Shown: in pieces, positions 17,183 through 26,351 of the stretch
How the letters are laid out: every line of letters starts with the position of its first letter
Numbering within the stretch: position 1 is the stretch's first letter
Notes under the pieces: model-generated
Seen by the model: the letters and a program-made list of their open reading frames with translations, nothing else
The model's database searches: none
Told to the model about the DNA's origin: nothing
Made by a program: the position numbers and the translations under genes
NCBI GenBank assembly: GCA_946414825.1
Contig: CAMKQB010000021.1
Span: forward strand, 1 to 32,991
DNA from: an uncultured Lachnospiraceae bacterium
GTDB taxonomy: Bacteria; Bacillota; Clostridia; Lachnospirales; Lachnospiraceae
Reading direction: 5' to 3'
DNA: 32,991 bases

Positions 17183-19627
17183 TTACGCCTCAAGATTAAC
17201 CTCAACCTTCTTAAGCTTCCAAATATCCTTTACATACTGCTCAATAGTTCTATCTGATGAGAACTTACCTGAGCAAGCTGTATTCATCATAGCCATACGA
17301 GCCCATGCGTCCTTATCTCTGTAAGCCGCATCAACTCTAGCCTGAGCCTCAGCATAAGAATCGAAGTCCTTAAGGATGAAGTAAATATCTTCCTTAGTAA
17401 GAGCATCATACAAATCTCTGAAGAGCTCAGTATCATCATTATATGTACCATTGATGAGCTGTGTAAGAACTCTACGAACAATCTGATTGCTGTTGTAGAT
17501 ATCCCATGGATTGTAGCCACCCTCACGCTCGTACTTCATAACTTCATCAGCTGAAAGACCGAAGATAAATGCATTCTCAGCACCAACCTCTTCAACTATC
17601 TCAACGTTAGCACCGTCCATAGTACCGATTGTTGGAGCACCATTAATCATGAACTTCATGTTACCGGTACCAGATGCCTCACGAGATGCTGTAGATATCT
17701 GCTCAGATACATCCGCAGCTGCGAAAATGATCTCGCCGTTAGATACTCTGTAGTCCTCAATGAATACAACCTTGATCTTATCCTTGATAGACGCATCATT
17801 ATTTATAACATCAGCAACTGAAGTGATAAGCTTGATTGTAAGCTTAGCTCTCTTGTAACCAGCAGCAGCCTTAGCACCAAAGATAAATGTTCTTGGATAC
17901 ATATCGAAATTAGGATTCTCCTTAAGCTCGCTGTAAAGATGCATAACATGGAGAATGTTGAGCAGCTGTCTCTTGTACTCATGAAGTCTCTTAACCTGAA
18001 CATCGAAGATAGAATTAGGATCTACATCAATTCCATTATGCTCCTTGATATACTTGGCAAGACGAAGCTTGTTCTGATACTTAATATTCATGAACTCCTG
18101 CTGATACTTCTTGTCATCAACAAAAGTCTTAAGCTTGCTCATCTGTGAGAAGTCTGTTATCCACTCCTCACCAATCTTCTCATTAAGCCACTGTGCCAGA
18201 AGAGGATTTCCATGTGCAAGGAATCTTCTCTGTGTAACACCATTTGTCTTATTATTGAACTGCTTAGGATTCATTTCATAGAAATCCTTCAGTTCTCTCT
18301 TCTTAAGAATCTCAGTATGAAGTCTTGCAACACCATTTACTGAATAAGAACCAGCGATTGCAAGGTGAGCCATCTTAACCTGTCCGTCATAGAGGATAGC
18401 CATGCTTCGAACCTTATCCTGATCTCCAGGATAAAGCTCCTGAATCTTGATAACGAATCTGCGGTTAATCTCCTCAACGATCTGATATATACGTGGAAGC
18501 AGTCTGGAGAAAAGCTCGATTGGCCATTTCTCAAGAGCCTCTGACATGATTGTATGGTTTGTATATGCACAAGTCTTAGTTGTGATCTCCCATGCCTCAT
18601 CCCACTCAAGGCCTTCCTCATCCATGAGGATACGCATAAGCTCTGCAACTGTCAGAGTTGGATGTGTATCATTCATCTGGAAGGTAACCTTCTTAGGAAG
18701 ATCCTGAATCTTCTTGTTGTTCTCCTTGAACTTCTTGATAGCGGTCTGAAGAGAAGCTGATACGAAGAAATATTGCTGCTTCAGACGAAGCTCTTTACCT
18801 GAATAATGATTATCATTTGGATAAAGCACCTCGCTGATAGTCTTAGCAAGATTCTGTTCCTCAACAGCCTTCTCATACTCACCTCTATCGAATGAGTTAA
18901 GGTTGAACTCCTGTGTTGCCTCAGCATCCCACATACGAAGTGTATTAACTACATTGTTGCCATAACCAACGATAGGCATATCATATGGTACGGCACGAAC
19001 CGATGTATAACCTTCCTGAATAAAATGATTACGTCCATTTCTATTTTCTACACGAACATATCCACCGAACTTAACCTCAGTAGCATATTCATTTCTCTTT
19101 ATTTCGAATGGGAATCCATTTCTCAACCAATCATCTGGCTCTTCAAGCTGATATCCATCAACAATCGCCTGCTTGAACATACCATAGTGATAACGGATAC
19201 CGCATCCATAAGCAGGATATCCCAATGTTGAAAGCGAATCGAGGAAACATGCTGCAAGTCTTCCCAGACCACCATTTCCAAGCGCAGGATCTCTCTCCTG
19301 ATCTTCAATAAAGTTGATATCAAATCCCATCTCATCAAGAGCTTCTTTGATATCTTCATAATATCCAAGATTCAGCAGGTTATTTCCAAGTGCACGTCCT
19401 ACAAGGAACTCCATCGAAAGATAGTAAACCTTCTTGACATTCTTCTCCTTATAAACCTTATGAGTAGCTATCCATCTGTCGATGATATCATCCTTAACAG
19501 CATAACTAACTGCCTGATATATCTCCTGTGGAGTTGCCTCATCGAGAGTCTTACGATATAGCATCTTCACATTGGAAGCTATCTCCTTCTTGAAACTCTC
19601 TTTGTCAAACTTTGCTATTTTTTTCAT
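17183..19627 (-). CDS. glgP: Glycogen/maltodextrin phosphorylase
   Basis: Releases glucose-1-phosphate from the non-reducing ends of glycogen or maltodextrin by phosphorolysis; PLP-dependent GT35 family. Family marks: ALGNGGLGRLAACFLDS near residue 130, and the PLP-lysine segment EASGTGNMKFMINGAPTIGT near residue 655. The 814-residue length is complete. GGAGG lies 8 bases before the ATG. It follows ileS after 47 bases, with a hairpin but no T run between, so it may be partly co-transcribed with the upstream run. The GH13 enzyme encoded at 11607-13697 could act on the same glucans. Confidence 0.97.
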   Translation of the reverse strand: MKKIAKFDKESFKKEIASNVKMLYRKTLDEATPQEIYQAVSYAVKDDIIDRWIATHKVYKEKNVKKVYYLSMEFLVGRALGNNLLNLGYYEDIKEALDEMGFDINFIEDQERDPALGNGGLGRLAACFLDSLSTLGYPAYGCGIRYHYGMFKQAIVDGYQLEEPDDWLRNGFPFEIKRNEYATEVKFGGYVRVENRNGRNHFIQEGYTSVRAVPYDMPIVGYGNNVVNTLRMWDAEATQEFNLNSFDRGEYEKAVEEQNLAKTISEVLYPNDNHYSGKELRLKQQYFFVSASLQTAIKKFKENNKKIQDLPKKVTFQMNDTHPTLTVAELMRILMDEEGLEWDEAWEITTKTCAYTNHTIMSEALEKWPIELFSRLLPRIYQIVEEINRRFVIKIQELYPGDQDKVRSMAILYDGQVKMAHLAIAGSYSVNGVARLHTEILKKRELKDFYEMNPKQFNNKTNGVTQRRFLAHGNPLLAQWLNEKIGEEWITDFSQMSKLKTFVDDKKYQQEFMNIKYQNKLRLAKYIKEHNGIDVDPNSIFDVQVKRLHEYKRQLLNILHVMHLYSELKENPNFDMYPRTFIFGAKAAAGYKRAKLTIKLITSVADVINNDASIKDKIKVVFIEDYRVSNGEIIFAAADVSEQISTASREASGTGNMKFMINGAPTIGTMDGANVEIVEEVGAENAFIFGLSADEVMKYEREGGYNPWDIYNSNQIVRRVLTQLINGTYNDDTELFRDLYDALTKEDIYFILKDFDSYAEAQARVDAAYRDKDAWARMAMMNTACSGKFSSDRTIEQYVKDIWKLKKVEVNLEA

Positions 19628-19644
19628 AGGGTTATCCTCCTTTT

Positions 19645-19671
19645 ACTACAACCTCACCCTTTTGCTGTAGT
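19645..19671 (-). other. Hairpin between ileS stop and glgP ribosome-binding site
   Basis: An 8-bp stem (19671-19664 with 19652-19645, one G-T pair) surrounds an 11-base loop. No T run follows, so it is not a classical terminator; the glgP GGAGG comes a few bases after it. It could stabilise or mark processing of the glgP mRNA. Confidence 0.35.
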
Positions 19672-19674
19672 TAG

Positions 19675-22600
19675 TTATTTAGACACACCAAGTATTACTG
19701 TCTCTCCATTGATATTCCATTCTTTGGTGAATCCAGACATCTTACCAATCATTATATGATCAGCAAGAACTGCCGATTTCAGTTTCTCATCATTCTTAAC
19801 AATGATCTCTGAAATCTTCTCATTCTTGTCCAGATAAAGAGTAATTCTGTCTGTAACCTCGAAGCCTGCCTCCTTACGCATAGTCTGAACCTTAGAAATG
19901 ATTTCTCTTACAAAGCCTTCCTCAATAAGCTCAGGTGTAAGCTTTGTATCTATAACAACGGTAACATTATTGTCACCGAATGTAACATAGTCGCCACTCT
20001 CTGCAACATCAATGAGCAGATCCTCTTCTGTCAGCTCAACTTCCTGTCCGTCTATATCAAACTTAAGTGATCCGTTGGACTTAAGCTCAGCATATGCGGC
20101 ATTTCCGTCCTCGATATCAGCAAGATACTGTCTGATGCCACCTACGATCTTTCCATACTTTGGACCAACAGTTCTGAGCTGTGGCTTAAATGTATATGTA
20201 GAGAAGTCTGACATATCATCCTTAAATTCAACATTCTTGATATTCAGTTCATCCTTAACTATATCGATATAGAAATCATCCAGCTTGCTGGCAGCCTTTA
20301 CGTACATATTTGCAATAGGCTGACGATTCTTGATATTTGCCTGATTACGAGCTGCACTACCGAAGGTCTTAATAGCAAGAACCTCCTGCATGGACTTCTC
20401 AAGATCTGTGTCGATGAGTGACTCATCTACCTCAGGGAAGTCGCACAGATGTATACTTATAGGAGCATCCTTATCTACACTTCTAACCAGATTCTGGTAA
20501 ATGCTCTCTGTCAGGAATGGGATCATAGGTGCTGCAGTCTTGCATATAGTTACAAGCGCTGTATGGAGTGTCATATAAGCATTGATCTTATCCTGCTCCA
20601 TGCCCTTAGCCCAATATCTCTCACGGCAGCGTCTTACGTACCAGTTACTCATATCATCTACAAATGTAGCAAGTACATTTGCAGCTTCAGGTATCTTATA
20701 TGCACCTAAGTTCTCATCGAAGGTCTTAACTGCTGTATTCAGACGGCTGAGAAGCCATTTATCCATAACAGACAGCGAAGCCTTATCTAATGTATACTTA
20801 GTAGGATCAAACTGATCAATCTCAGCATAAAGGGTATAGAATGCATAAGTATTCCAAAGTGTACCCATGAACTTATGCTGTCCCTCAAGTACCGCATCCT
20901 CGTGGAAACGATTTGGAAGCCATGGCTGAGAGTTAGTATAGAAGTACCATCTGATAGCATCTGCACCATACTTACCGAGAGCCTCCATAGGGTCAACTGC
21001 ATTACCCTTGGACTTACTCATCTTCTGACCATCCTTATCCTGAACATGTCCCAGAACGATAACATTCTTATATGGAGCCTTATCAAACAGCAGTGTTGAT
21101 ATAGCCATCAGTGAATAGAACCATCCACGGGTCTGGTCAACAGCCTCGGAAATGAAGTCTGCAGGGAAGTTATCATTAAAGATATCCTCGTTCTCAAATG
21201 GATAGTGCCACTGTGCAAATGGCATAGCACCTGAGTCGAACCAGCAGTCGATAACCTCTGGAACTCTGTGCATAGGCAGTCCGCTTTCAGGATCATCTAT
21301 AACAACCTCATCCACGAATGGACGGTGAAGCTCTATATCCTCTGGTACAGGACACTTCTCGCCATCCTTAAGGATGTATCCCTTCTCACGAAGCTCGGCG
21401 ATGGAACCGATAGCTATTCTGTTACCATTTTCTTCGCACTCCCAAACATTAAGTGGAGTACCCCAGTAACGGTCACGGCTAAGTCCCCAGTCCTGAACAT
21501 TCTTAAGCCATTCTCCGAAACGTCCCTTACCGATACCCTCAGGTATCCAGTTAACTGTATTGTTATTAGCAACCATGCGGTCACTAACCTCTGTCATCTT
21601 AATGAACCATGACTCTCTAGCATAGTAGATAAGTGGAGTATCACATCTCCAGCAGAATGGATAGTCATGTTCGAACTTAGGAGCTGAGAAGAGAAGTCCT
21701 CTCTCATCCAGATCCACAAGAACCTTAGGATCAGCATCCTTAACAAAGAGTCCCGCAAATGGAGTCTCCTCTGACATATTTCCTTCTGCAGTAACAAACT
21801 GCACGAATGGCAAGTCATACTTACGTCCTACACGTCCGTCGTCCTCACCGAAGGCAGGAGCTATATGAACGATACCGGTACCATCGGACATTGTTACATA
21901 GTCATCAGCCACGATGTAATGTGCCTTCTTGTGCTGCTTGGCAGCCTTATCTGCAGCCGCCTCATAGAGAGCCTCATACTCTCTTCCCTCAAGCTCGATA
22001 CCCTTATATGACTCAAGCTTTATATAAGCCTTACCGTCTGTTGCTGAAGTGTCATACTTCTTTACATTCTCGCCTGACTCGTCCTTTACAGTTTCCTCTG
22101 CAAGAGGTCCAAGTACAGTATCAAGAAGTGCATCTGCAAGAATATATGTATAACCATCGCAAGCCTTTACCTTGCTATAGCTTTCCTCTGGGTTAACACA
22201 AAGTGCAAGGTTTGAAGGAAGTGTCCATGGAGTAGTTGTCCATGCAAGGAAGTAATACTGCTCCTCGCCCTCAGCAACCTTAGCCTTGAAACGAACAACT
22301 GCAGATCTTTCCTTAACACTCTTATATCCCTGAGCCACCTCGTGAGATGAAAGTGGAGTTCCACAACGAGGACAATAAGGAACAACCTTGAAGCCCTTGT
22401 AGAGAAGACCCATATCCCAGATCTTCTTAAGTGCCCACCACTCTGACTCTATATAATCATTATGATAAGTAACATATGGATCATCCATATCAGCCCAGAA
22501 ACCAACCTTGCCTGAGAACTGCTCCCACATGCCCTTATACTTCCATACGGATTCTTTACATTTTCCGATAAATGGTTCGATACCGTATTCTTCAATCTGT

Positions 22601-22917
22601 TCCTTGCCGTCGATTCCGATTTCCTTCTCAACTTCAAGCTCAACAGGAAGACCATGAGTATCCCATCCAGCCTTACGAATGATCTTGTGTCCCTTCATAG
22701 TCTGGTAACGTGGAATCATATCCTTGATAACTCTTGTAAGCACGTGTCCGATGTGTGGCTTACCATTGGCCGTTGGAGGGCCATCATAAAATGTATAGGT
22801 AGGAAGATCCTTCTTCTCATCTATACTCTTTTCAAAGATTTTCTCTTCATTCCAGAATTTTAGTACTTTGTCTTCATTCTCGGCAAAGTTTAACTTTGGG
22901 GATACCTTGTCGTACAT
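19675..22917 (-). CDS. ileS: Isoleucyl-tRNA synthetase, long (type 2, eukaryote-like) form
   Basis: Charges tRNA-Ile with isoleucine. Class I signatures: HIGH at 55-58 and KMSKS at 632-636. The editing domain lies between, and the tRNA-binding region follows. At 1080 residues, opening MYDKVSPKLNFAENEDKVLKFW, it resembles the longer type 2 IleRS found in eukaryotes and some bacteria rather than the roughly 930-residue type 1 enzyme. No T-box leader is possible immediately upstream, since the DUF1858 gene ends 28 bases before it; AGGAC stands 8 bases before the ATG. The identification as ileS is certain; the type assignment rests on length and N-terminal wording. Confidence 0.97.
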   Translation of the reverse strand: MYDKVSPKLNFAENEDKVLKFWNEEKIFEKSIDEKKDLPTYTFYDGPPTANGKPHIGHVLTRVIKDMIPRYQTMKGHKIIRKAGWDTHGLPVELEVEKEIGIDGKEQIEEYGIEPFIGKCKESVWKYKGMWEQFSGKVGFWADMDDPYVTYHNDYIESEWWALKKIWDMGLLYKGFKVVPYCPRCGTPLSSHEVAQGYKSVKERSAVVRFKAKVAEGEEQYYFLAWTTTPWTLPSNLALCVNPEESYSKVKACDGYTYILADALLDTVLGPLAEETVKDESGENVKKYDTSATDGKAYIKLESYKGIELEGREYEALYEAAADKAAKQHKKAHYIVADDYVTMSDGTGIVHIAPAFGEDDGRVGRKYDLPFVQFVTAEGNMSEETPFAGLFVKDADPKVLVDLDERGLLFSAPKFEHDYPFCWRCDTPLIYYARESWFIKMTEVSDRMVANNNTVNWIPEGIGKGRFGEWLKNVQDWGLSRDRYWGTPLNVWECEENGNRIAIGSIAELREKGYILKDGEKCPVPEDIELHRPFVDEVVIDDPESGLPMHRVPEVIDCWFDSGAMPFAQWHYPFENEDIFNDNFPADFISEAVDQTRGWFYSLMAISTLLFDKAPYKNVIVLGHVQDKDGQKMSKSKGNAVDPMEALGKYGADAIRWYFYTNSQPWLPNRFHEDAVLEGQHKFMGTLWNTYAFYTLYAEIDQFDPTKYTLDKASLSVMDKWLLSRLNTAVKTFDENLGAYKIPEAANVLATFVDDMSNWYVRRCRERYWAKGMEQDKINAYMTLHTALVTICKTAAPMIPFLTESIYQNLVRSVDKDAPISIHLCDFPEVDESLIDTDLEKSMQEVLAIKTFGSAARNQANIKNRQPIANMYVKAASKLDDFYIDIVKDELNIKNVEFKDDMSDFSTYTFKPQLRTVGPKYGKIVGGIRQYLADIEDGNAAYAELKSNGSLKFDIDGQEVELTEEDLLIDVAESGDYVTFGDNNVTVVIDTKLTPELIEEGFVREIISKVQTMRKEAGFEVTDRITLYLDKNEKISEIIVKNDEKLKSAVLADHIMIGKMSGFTKEWNINGETVILGVSK

Positions 22918-22945
22918 AATTAAATGTCCTTTCAGTGTTTTCTAT

Positions 22946-23269
22946 TTATTCTTCCTCTTTTTTACTAAGTGTCTGTGTCAGATAATCATTTACAACCTTA
23001 GCAACATCATCAACATATAATCCATGAACGGCACAAGCCTGCTCAAGAGATTCATACTGTGACACTCCACATGTAATGCAGTGCATACCACATTTCATGA
23101 GTACCAGTGATGCATCAGGATACCATGAAATGATATCTCCAATAATCATATCCGGAGTAACATACTCTCTTATTCCATCCTCGTCGACCCTAAGAGTACT
23201 CTCATCAGGCTTTTCCTTAGGACCACCATATACGGCATCTACATTTCCGGCATTTACTACTTCTTCCAA
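22946..23269 (-). CDS. DUF1858 (hybrid-cluster-associated redox disulfide) domain protein
   Basis: A 107-residue cytosolic protein. The DUF1858 domain covers about residues 36-98 (YVTPDMIIGDIISWYPDAS ... YESLEQACAVHG) with the cysteine motif C60-GMH-C64-IT-C67 typical of the family, thought to be a redox-active or metal-binding pair. About 35 residues precede the domain. The start is taken as TTG at 23269: an in-frame stop lies just upstream, AGAGG precedes it by 9 bases, and the only Met in the protein (Met41 and later) is inside the domain. It is 17 bases after the DUF3137 gene and 28 before ileS, so it is very likely in one transcript with them. Its partner is unknown. Confidence 0.8.
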   Translation of the reverse strand: MEEVVNAGNVDAVYGGPKEKPDESTLRVDEDGIREYVTPDMIIGDIISWYPDASLVLMKCGMHCITCGVSQYESLEQACAVHGLYVDDVAKVVNDYLTQTLSKKEEE

Positions 23270-23286
23270 CTCTAGCTACCTCTTTT

Positions 23287-24165
23287 CTATAAAATATCAA
23301 TAATTTTTCCTACTACGTTAAATTTTTCTCTTATTTTTTTAAGTTCATTTTCCAGCGAGTTTTTCTTAGTAAACTCTTCAGCATAGGTTGATTCCTCTGT
23401 TGTAAAGTACATATAGGTTTTTCCGTTCTGGAAACCAATCTTAACTATTCTTCCAAGCTGCAGTCCAACCAGCTGTCTCAGCTTGTAAACCATGTTATCT
23501 GTCAGCAGAGCATTTACCTCATTTTCATCAAATGCATATACACGGAACATTCTGTCAATAACATCATTATGAGGCTTCACCAACTTAACCTGCGGATTTT
23601 GGCACTCAAGAATCGGCGCTGTTGATGTTGTGAAAATGACAGGATTGATATTTGGAGTTTTAATATCAAATTCAAAAAATCTTCCATGAACATGATATTC
23701 GCTTGGATAACAATCCTCAAAAACATCCGAATTTGAAAACTTCACTGACTTATGCTTACCCTTCAGCTCATTACAGGAAGAGTATTCGTAATCCTTAGCG
23801 CTGGAGAACATATTTGTCGCAATTATCTCACGCTCTGTCAAACTTCCTATTTTAGAGAAATAGCCATCTTCAAAATACTCTCTGGCAAAAGGAGTAACTA
23901 TTCTCTCTCTATAGTCCAGCTTCATATTGCTGAGACGAACCTTAAGCTTTATTCTGTAGGACATAAATAAAGCCAGAACTATCATCGATACAGCAGCTAT
24001 AATAATACCATATGACAGCCATATTCCATTATGGTTCATATATATTGCAAATGCCGCTCCAATAACCAGGAAAACAAAGAGCAAACTAATGGCTCTTATC
24101 TGATTACGAATCTTCGTCATCCCCAGATTCTTATCAAGTTTTTTAATGAACTTTCTCTTATCCAT
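23287..24165 (-). CDS. DUF3137-like membrane protein
   Basis: A 292-residue protein with two hydrophobic segments near the N-terminus (about 23-42 and 50-68) and a long soluble part that fits the DUF3137 pattern (ITPFAREYF-type start, here IVTPFAREYFEDGYF; later GRFFEFDIKTP). No enzymatic motif is recognised. The ATG at 24165 is preferred over 24228: GGAGC stands 5 bases before it, and the longer version would overlap the TetR gene. It lies 44 bases after the TetR gene and 17 before the DUF1858 gene. Confidence 0.72.
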   Translation of the reverse strand: MDKRKFIKKLDKNLGMTKIRNQIRAISLLFVFLVIGAAFAIYMNHNGIWLSYGIIIAAVSMIVLALFMSYRIKLKVRLSNMKLDYRERIVTPFAREYFEDGYFSKIGSLTEREIIATNMFSSAKDYEYSSCNELKGKHKSVKFSNSDVFEDCYPSEYHVHGRFFEFDIKTPNINPVIFTTSTAPILECQNPQVKLVKPHNDVIDRMFRVYAFDENEVNALLTDNMVYKLRQLVGLQLGRIVKIGFQNGKTYMYFTTEESTYAEEFTKKNSLENELKKIREKFNVVGKIIDIL

Positions 24166-24209
24166 GAATAGCTCCAACGTCCCAAAATTCAACAACAGTA
24201 TCTTAGCAT

Positions 24210-24761
24210 TTATGGGGCAAAAATACAACTAAGCTTCGCTGGCATTGCGTCTTGCATAATTCTTACCATTACATCCTCATTTATGGACTTATTATCATCA
24301 ATCCACAAGGCTATAATATTGAGCAGAGCACATACATATCCGTGTATCAGATACTCCGTATCTATATCCAATATATCCTCGCCCTTTATCCTTAGCGCCG
24401 CCGCTTCCATTTTTTCCTTTAGATACAAAGCCGATTTAGCCAGATAAGAATCTGCACCATGAGTGTTTTTAAATGCATTCATTATAAATCTGGAGTTTTT
24501 ATCATATCCTTCAATAAACCCCTTCAATAATTCAGCCCAGTCAATAGAGCCTTCTTTATATTCAACAAAAAGCTCATCTACTTTGCATTTATAGGCCCAA
24601 AGTGCCAGTTCAAATTTATCAGGAAAATGATTATAAAATGTCTGTGATGTGAGCCCGCAATTCTTAGATATCTGTTTTACCGTAATTTTATCTATAGGAT
24701 TATTCTTTGCAAGCTCATATAAAGAACTAACAAATTTAGCCTTTGTAGCGTCACCCTTCAT
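24210..24761 (-). CDS. TetR/AcrR-family transcriptional regulator
   Basis: A 183-residue DNA-binding repressor-type protein. The N-terminal helix-turn-helix is ITVKQISKNCGLTSQTFYNH (about 26-46), followed by a helical ligand-binding domain. The ATG at 24761 has AGGAG 8 bases before it; a TTG one codon earlier is less likely. It starts 23 bases after pyk and precedes the DUF3137 gene, so it likely regulates itself or a remote target; no palindromic operator was recognised beside it. Ligand and target are unknown. Confidence 0.88.
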   Translation of the reverse strand: MKGDATKAKFVSSLYELAKNNPIDKITVKQISKNCGLTSQTFYNHFPDKFELALWAYKCKVDELFVEYKEGSIDWAELLKGFIEGYDKNSRFIMNAFKNTHGADSYLAKSALYLKEKMEAAALRIKGEDILDIDTEYLIHGYVCALLNIIALWIDDNKSINEDVMVRIMQDAMPAKLSCIFAP

Positions 24762-24784
24762 CAAAACATCTCCTTGTCAATAAG

Positions 24785-26200
24785 TCAATTTATCTCTTCA
24801 ACCTTTATAAGATTGGTATTTCCACTTGCTCCATTTACAAGTCCGCCAGTGATAACAACATTATCACCCTTCTCAAGTCCAAGAGTACTCTTAGCCTCTA
24901 TTACAGAATTAGTGAACATTTCCTCCATGCTGTCATATACTCCGCACATTACAGGAGTCAGACCCCAGGAAAGATTCAGCTTACGCCAAACCTTTGCAGA
25001 TGTTGTCATACCAATTATATCTACCGGACAACGGAATCTGCTAACCATTCGAGCTGTCATTCCGCTGAGGGAGTTAACTATTATACACTTAGCACCGACA
25101 TCAATAGCCATTGTACAAACTGTATGTGATATAGCATCGAGATTATTACGAACCTCGAAATCAGCATTTCTGAATCTCTTCTTGTAATGAATCTTGCTTT
25201 CAGTGAACTCAATTGTCTCAACCATAGTCTTAAGCGCCTGAACCGGATACTTACCAGAAGCCGTCTCTCCCGAAAGCATAACTGCTGATGTACCGTCATA
25301 AACTGCATTTGCTACGTCAGATATCTCCGCTCTTGTTGGGCGTGGATTCTTGATCATAGACTCAAGCATCTCAGTGGCTGTGATAACTCTGACACCCATC
25401 ATACGACATTTGGAAATGAGATACTTCTGAACGGATGGCACCTCCACTCCAGGAATCTCAACTCCAAGGTCACCTCTGGCAATCATGATACCGTCGGCAA
25501 TCCTACAGATTTCCTCTGCATGTTCAACTCCTGAACGGTTCTCTATCTTAGCAATTATCTCTACGTCTTCACCGCCATTCTCATCCAGAAACTGACGCAT
25601 ATCCATTACGTCCTGTTCTGTAGAAACAAAAGAAGCCGCCACATAATCGGCACCATTCTGGATACCGAAGATAAGATCCTGCTTATCCTGCTCGCTGAGG
25701 AAAGGCTGATCAAGAACCTTATTTGGGAAATTCATTGACTTCCTATCTGACATAACACCACCTGCAAGGCATTTGCAGACAGCGTCATTTCCCTTAAGTT
25801 CTATTACTTCAAATATAACCAGTCCATTGTTAACAAGTATTCTGTCACCCACCTCAAGATTATCTATCAGATTCTTGTAGCTTACAGACACCCTCTCCTG
25901 ATTACCTATTATTTCATCTGTAGTAAATGTAAATATATCTCCATCATTCAGAGTTATACTTCCATGTTCAAAGGTTTTAATTCTATATTCAGGGCCTTTT
26001 GTATCAAGCATAATTGCGATTGGCTGTCTAAGCTCAGCTCTAACACGCTTTACCAGGTCGAACTTCTTCTTATGTTCTTCATGTGTACCATGAGAGAAGT
26101 TGAATCTGGCAACTGCCATTCCTTCCTCTATCAATTGACGAAGTGTTTCTTCATTATCACTTGCAGGTCCAATAGTACAAATAACTTTAGTTTTTCTCAT
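24785..26200 (-). CDS. pyk: Pyruvate kinase
   Basis: Converts phosphoenolpyruvate and ADP to pyruvate and ATP, the last glycolytic step. Motifs: N-terminal MRKTKVICTIGPAS, RFNFSHGTHEEH, IMIARGDLGVEIPGVEVP (metal and substrate site) and ITATEMLESMIKNPRPTRAE. At 471 residues it is the short form, without the extra PEP-utiliser-like C-terminal domain found in many Bacillus and some clostridial enzymes. AGGAG lies 6 bases before the ATG. It is the first gene after a terminator and has its own candidate promoter, so it probably leads the run toward ileS. Confidence 0.97.
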   Translation of the reverse strand: MRKTKVICTIGPASDNEETLRQLIEEGMAVARFNFSHGTHEEHKKKFDLVKRVRAELRQPIAIMLDTKGPEYRIKTFEHGSITLNDGDIFTFTTDEIIGNQERVSVSYKNLIDNLEVGDRILVNNGLVIFEVIELKGNDAVCKCLAGGVMSDRKSMNFPNKVLDQPFLSEQDKQDLIFGIQNGADYVAASFVSTEQDVMDMRQFLDENGGEDVEIIAKIENRSGVEHAEEICRIADGIMIARGDLGVEIPGVEVPSVQKYLISKCRMMGVRVITATEMLESMIKNPRPTRAEISDVANAVYDGTSAVMLSGETASGKYPVQALKTMVETIEFTESKIHYKKRFRNADFEVRNNLDAISHTVCTMAIDVGAKCIIVNSLSGMTARMVSRFRCPVDIIGMTTSAKVWRKLNLSWGLTPVMCGVYDSMEEMFTNSVIEAKSTLGLEKGDNVVITGGLVNGASGNTNLIKVEEIN

Positions 26201-26254
26201 TTTTCTCTCCTAACCTACTTATGGCATAATTCCCCCAAGGCCATAGATAGCTAA

Positions 26255-26284
26255 ATTTTACCATCAACTTACCAGTCTTATCAA
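26255..26284 (-). promoter_or_regulatory. Candidate sigma-A promoter of pyk
   Basis: On the minus strand TTGATA (26284-26279) and TAAAAT (26260-26255) are 18 bases apart. The leader of about 50 bases contains a TATGGC/GCCATA hairpin (26245-26240 with 26225-26220). Confidence 0.55.
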
Positions 26285-26302
26285 GTAAAAAAAGTACCAA
26301 TA

Positions 26303-26337
26303 ATTAAAAAGAAAAAGGTCACTATCAAGTGACCTTT
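26303..26337 (-). terminator. Intrinsic terminator after the TPM gene
   Basis: A perfect 10-bp stem, AAAGGTCACT (26337-26328) with AGTGACCTTT (26323-26314) and a 4-base loop, is followed on the minus strand by TTCTTTTTAA. It ends the envelope operon 15 bases after its last stop. Confidence 0.88.
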
Positions 26338-26351
26338 CACTATTAAATGCT

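Noticed and set aside
21807-22196. 129-codon plus-strand frame inside ileS
   Set aside because: Antisense to a conserved synthetase; the His/Arg/Pro/Leu-rich translation has no domain pattern.
22918-23300. T-box riboswitch expected for ileS
   Set aside because: The gene is 28 bases after the DUF1858 gene and no T-box sequence or specifier stem fits there.
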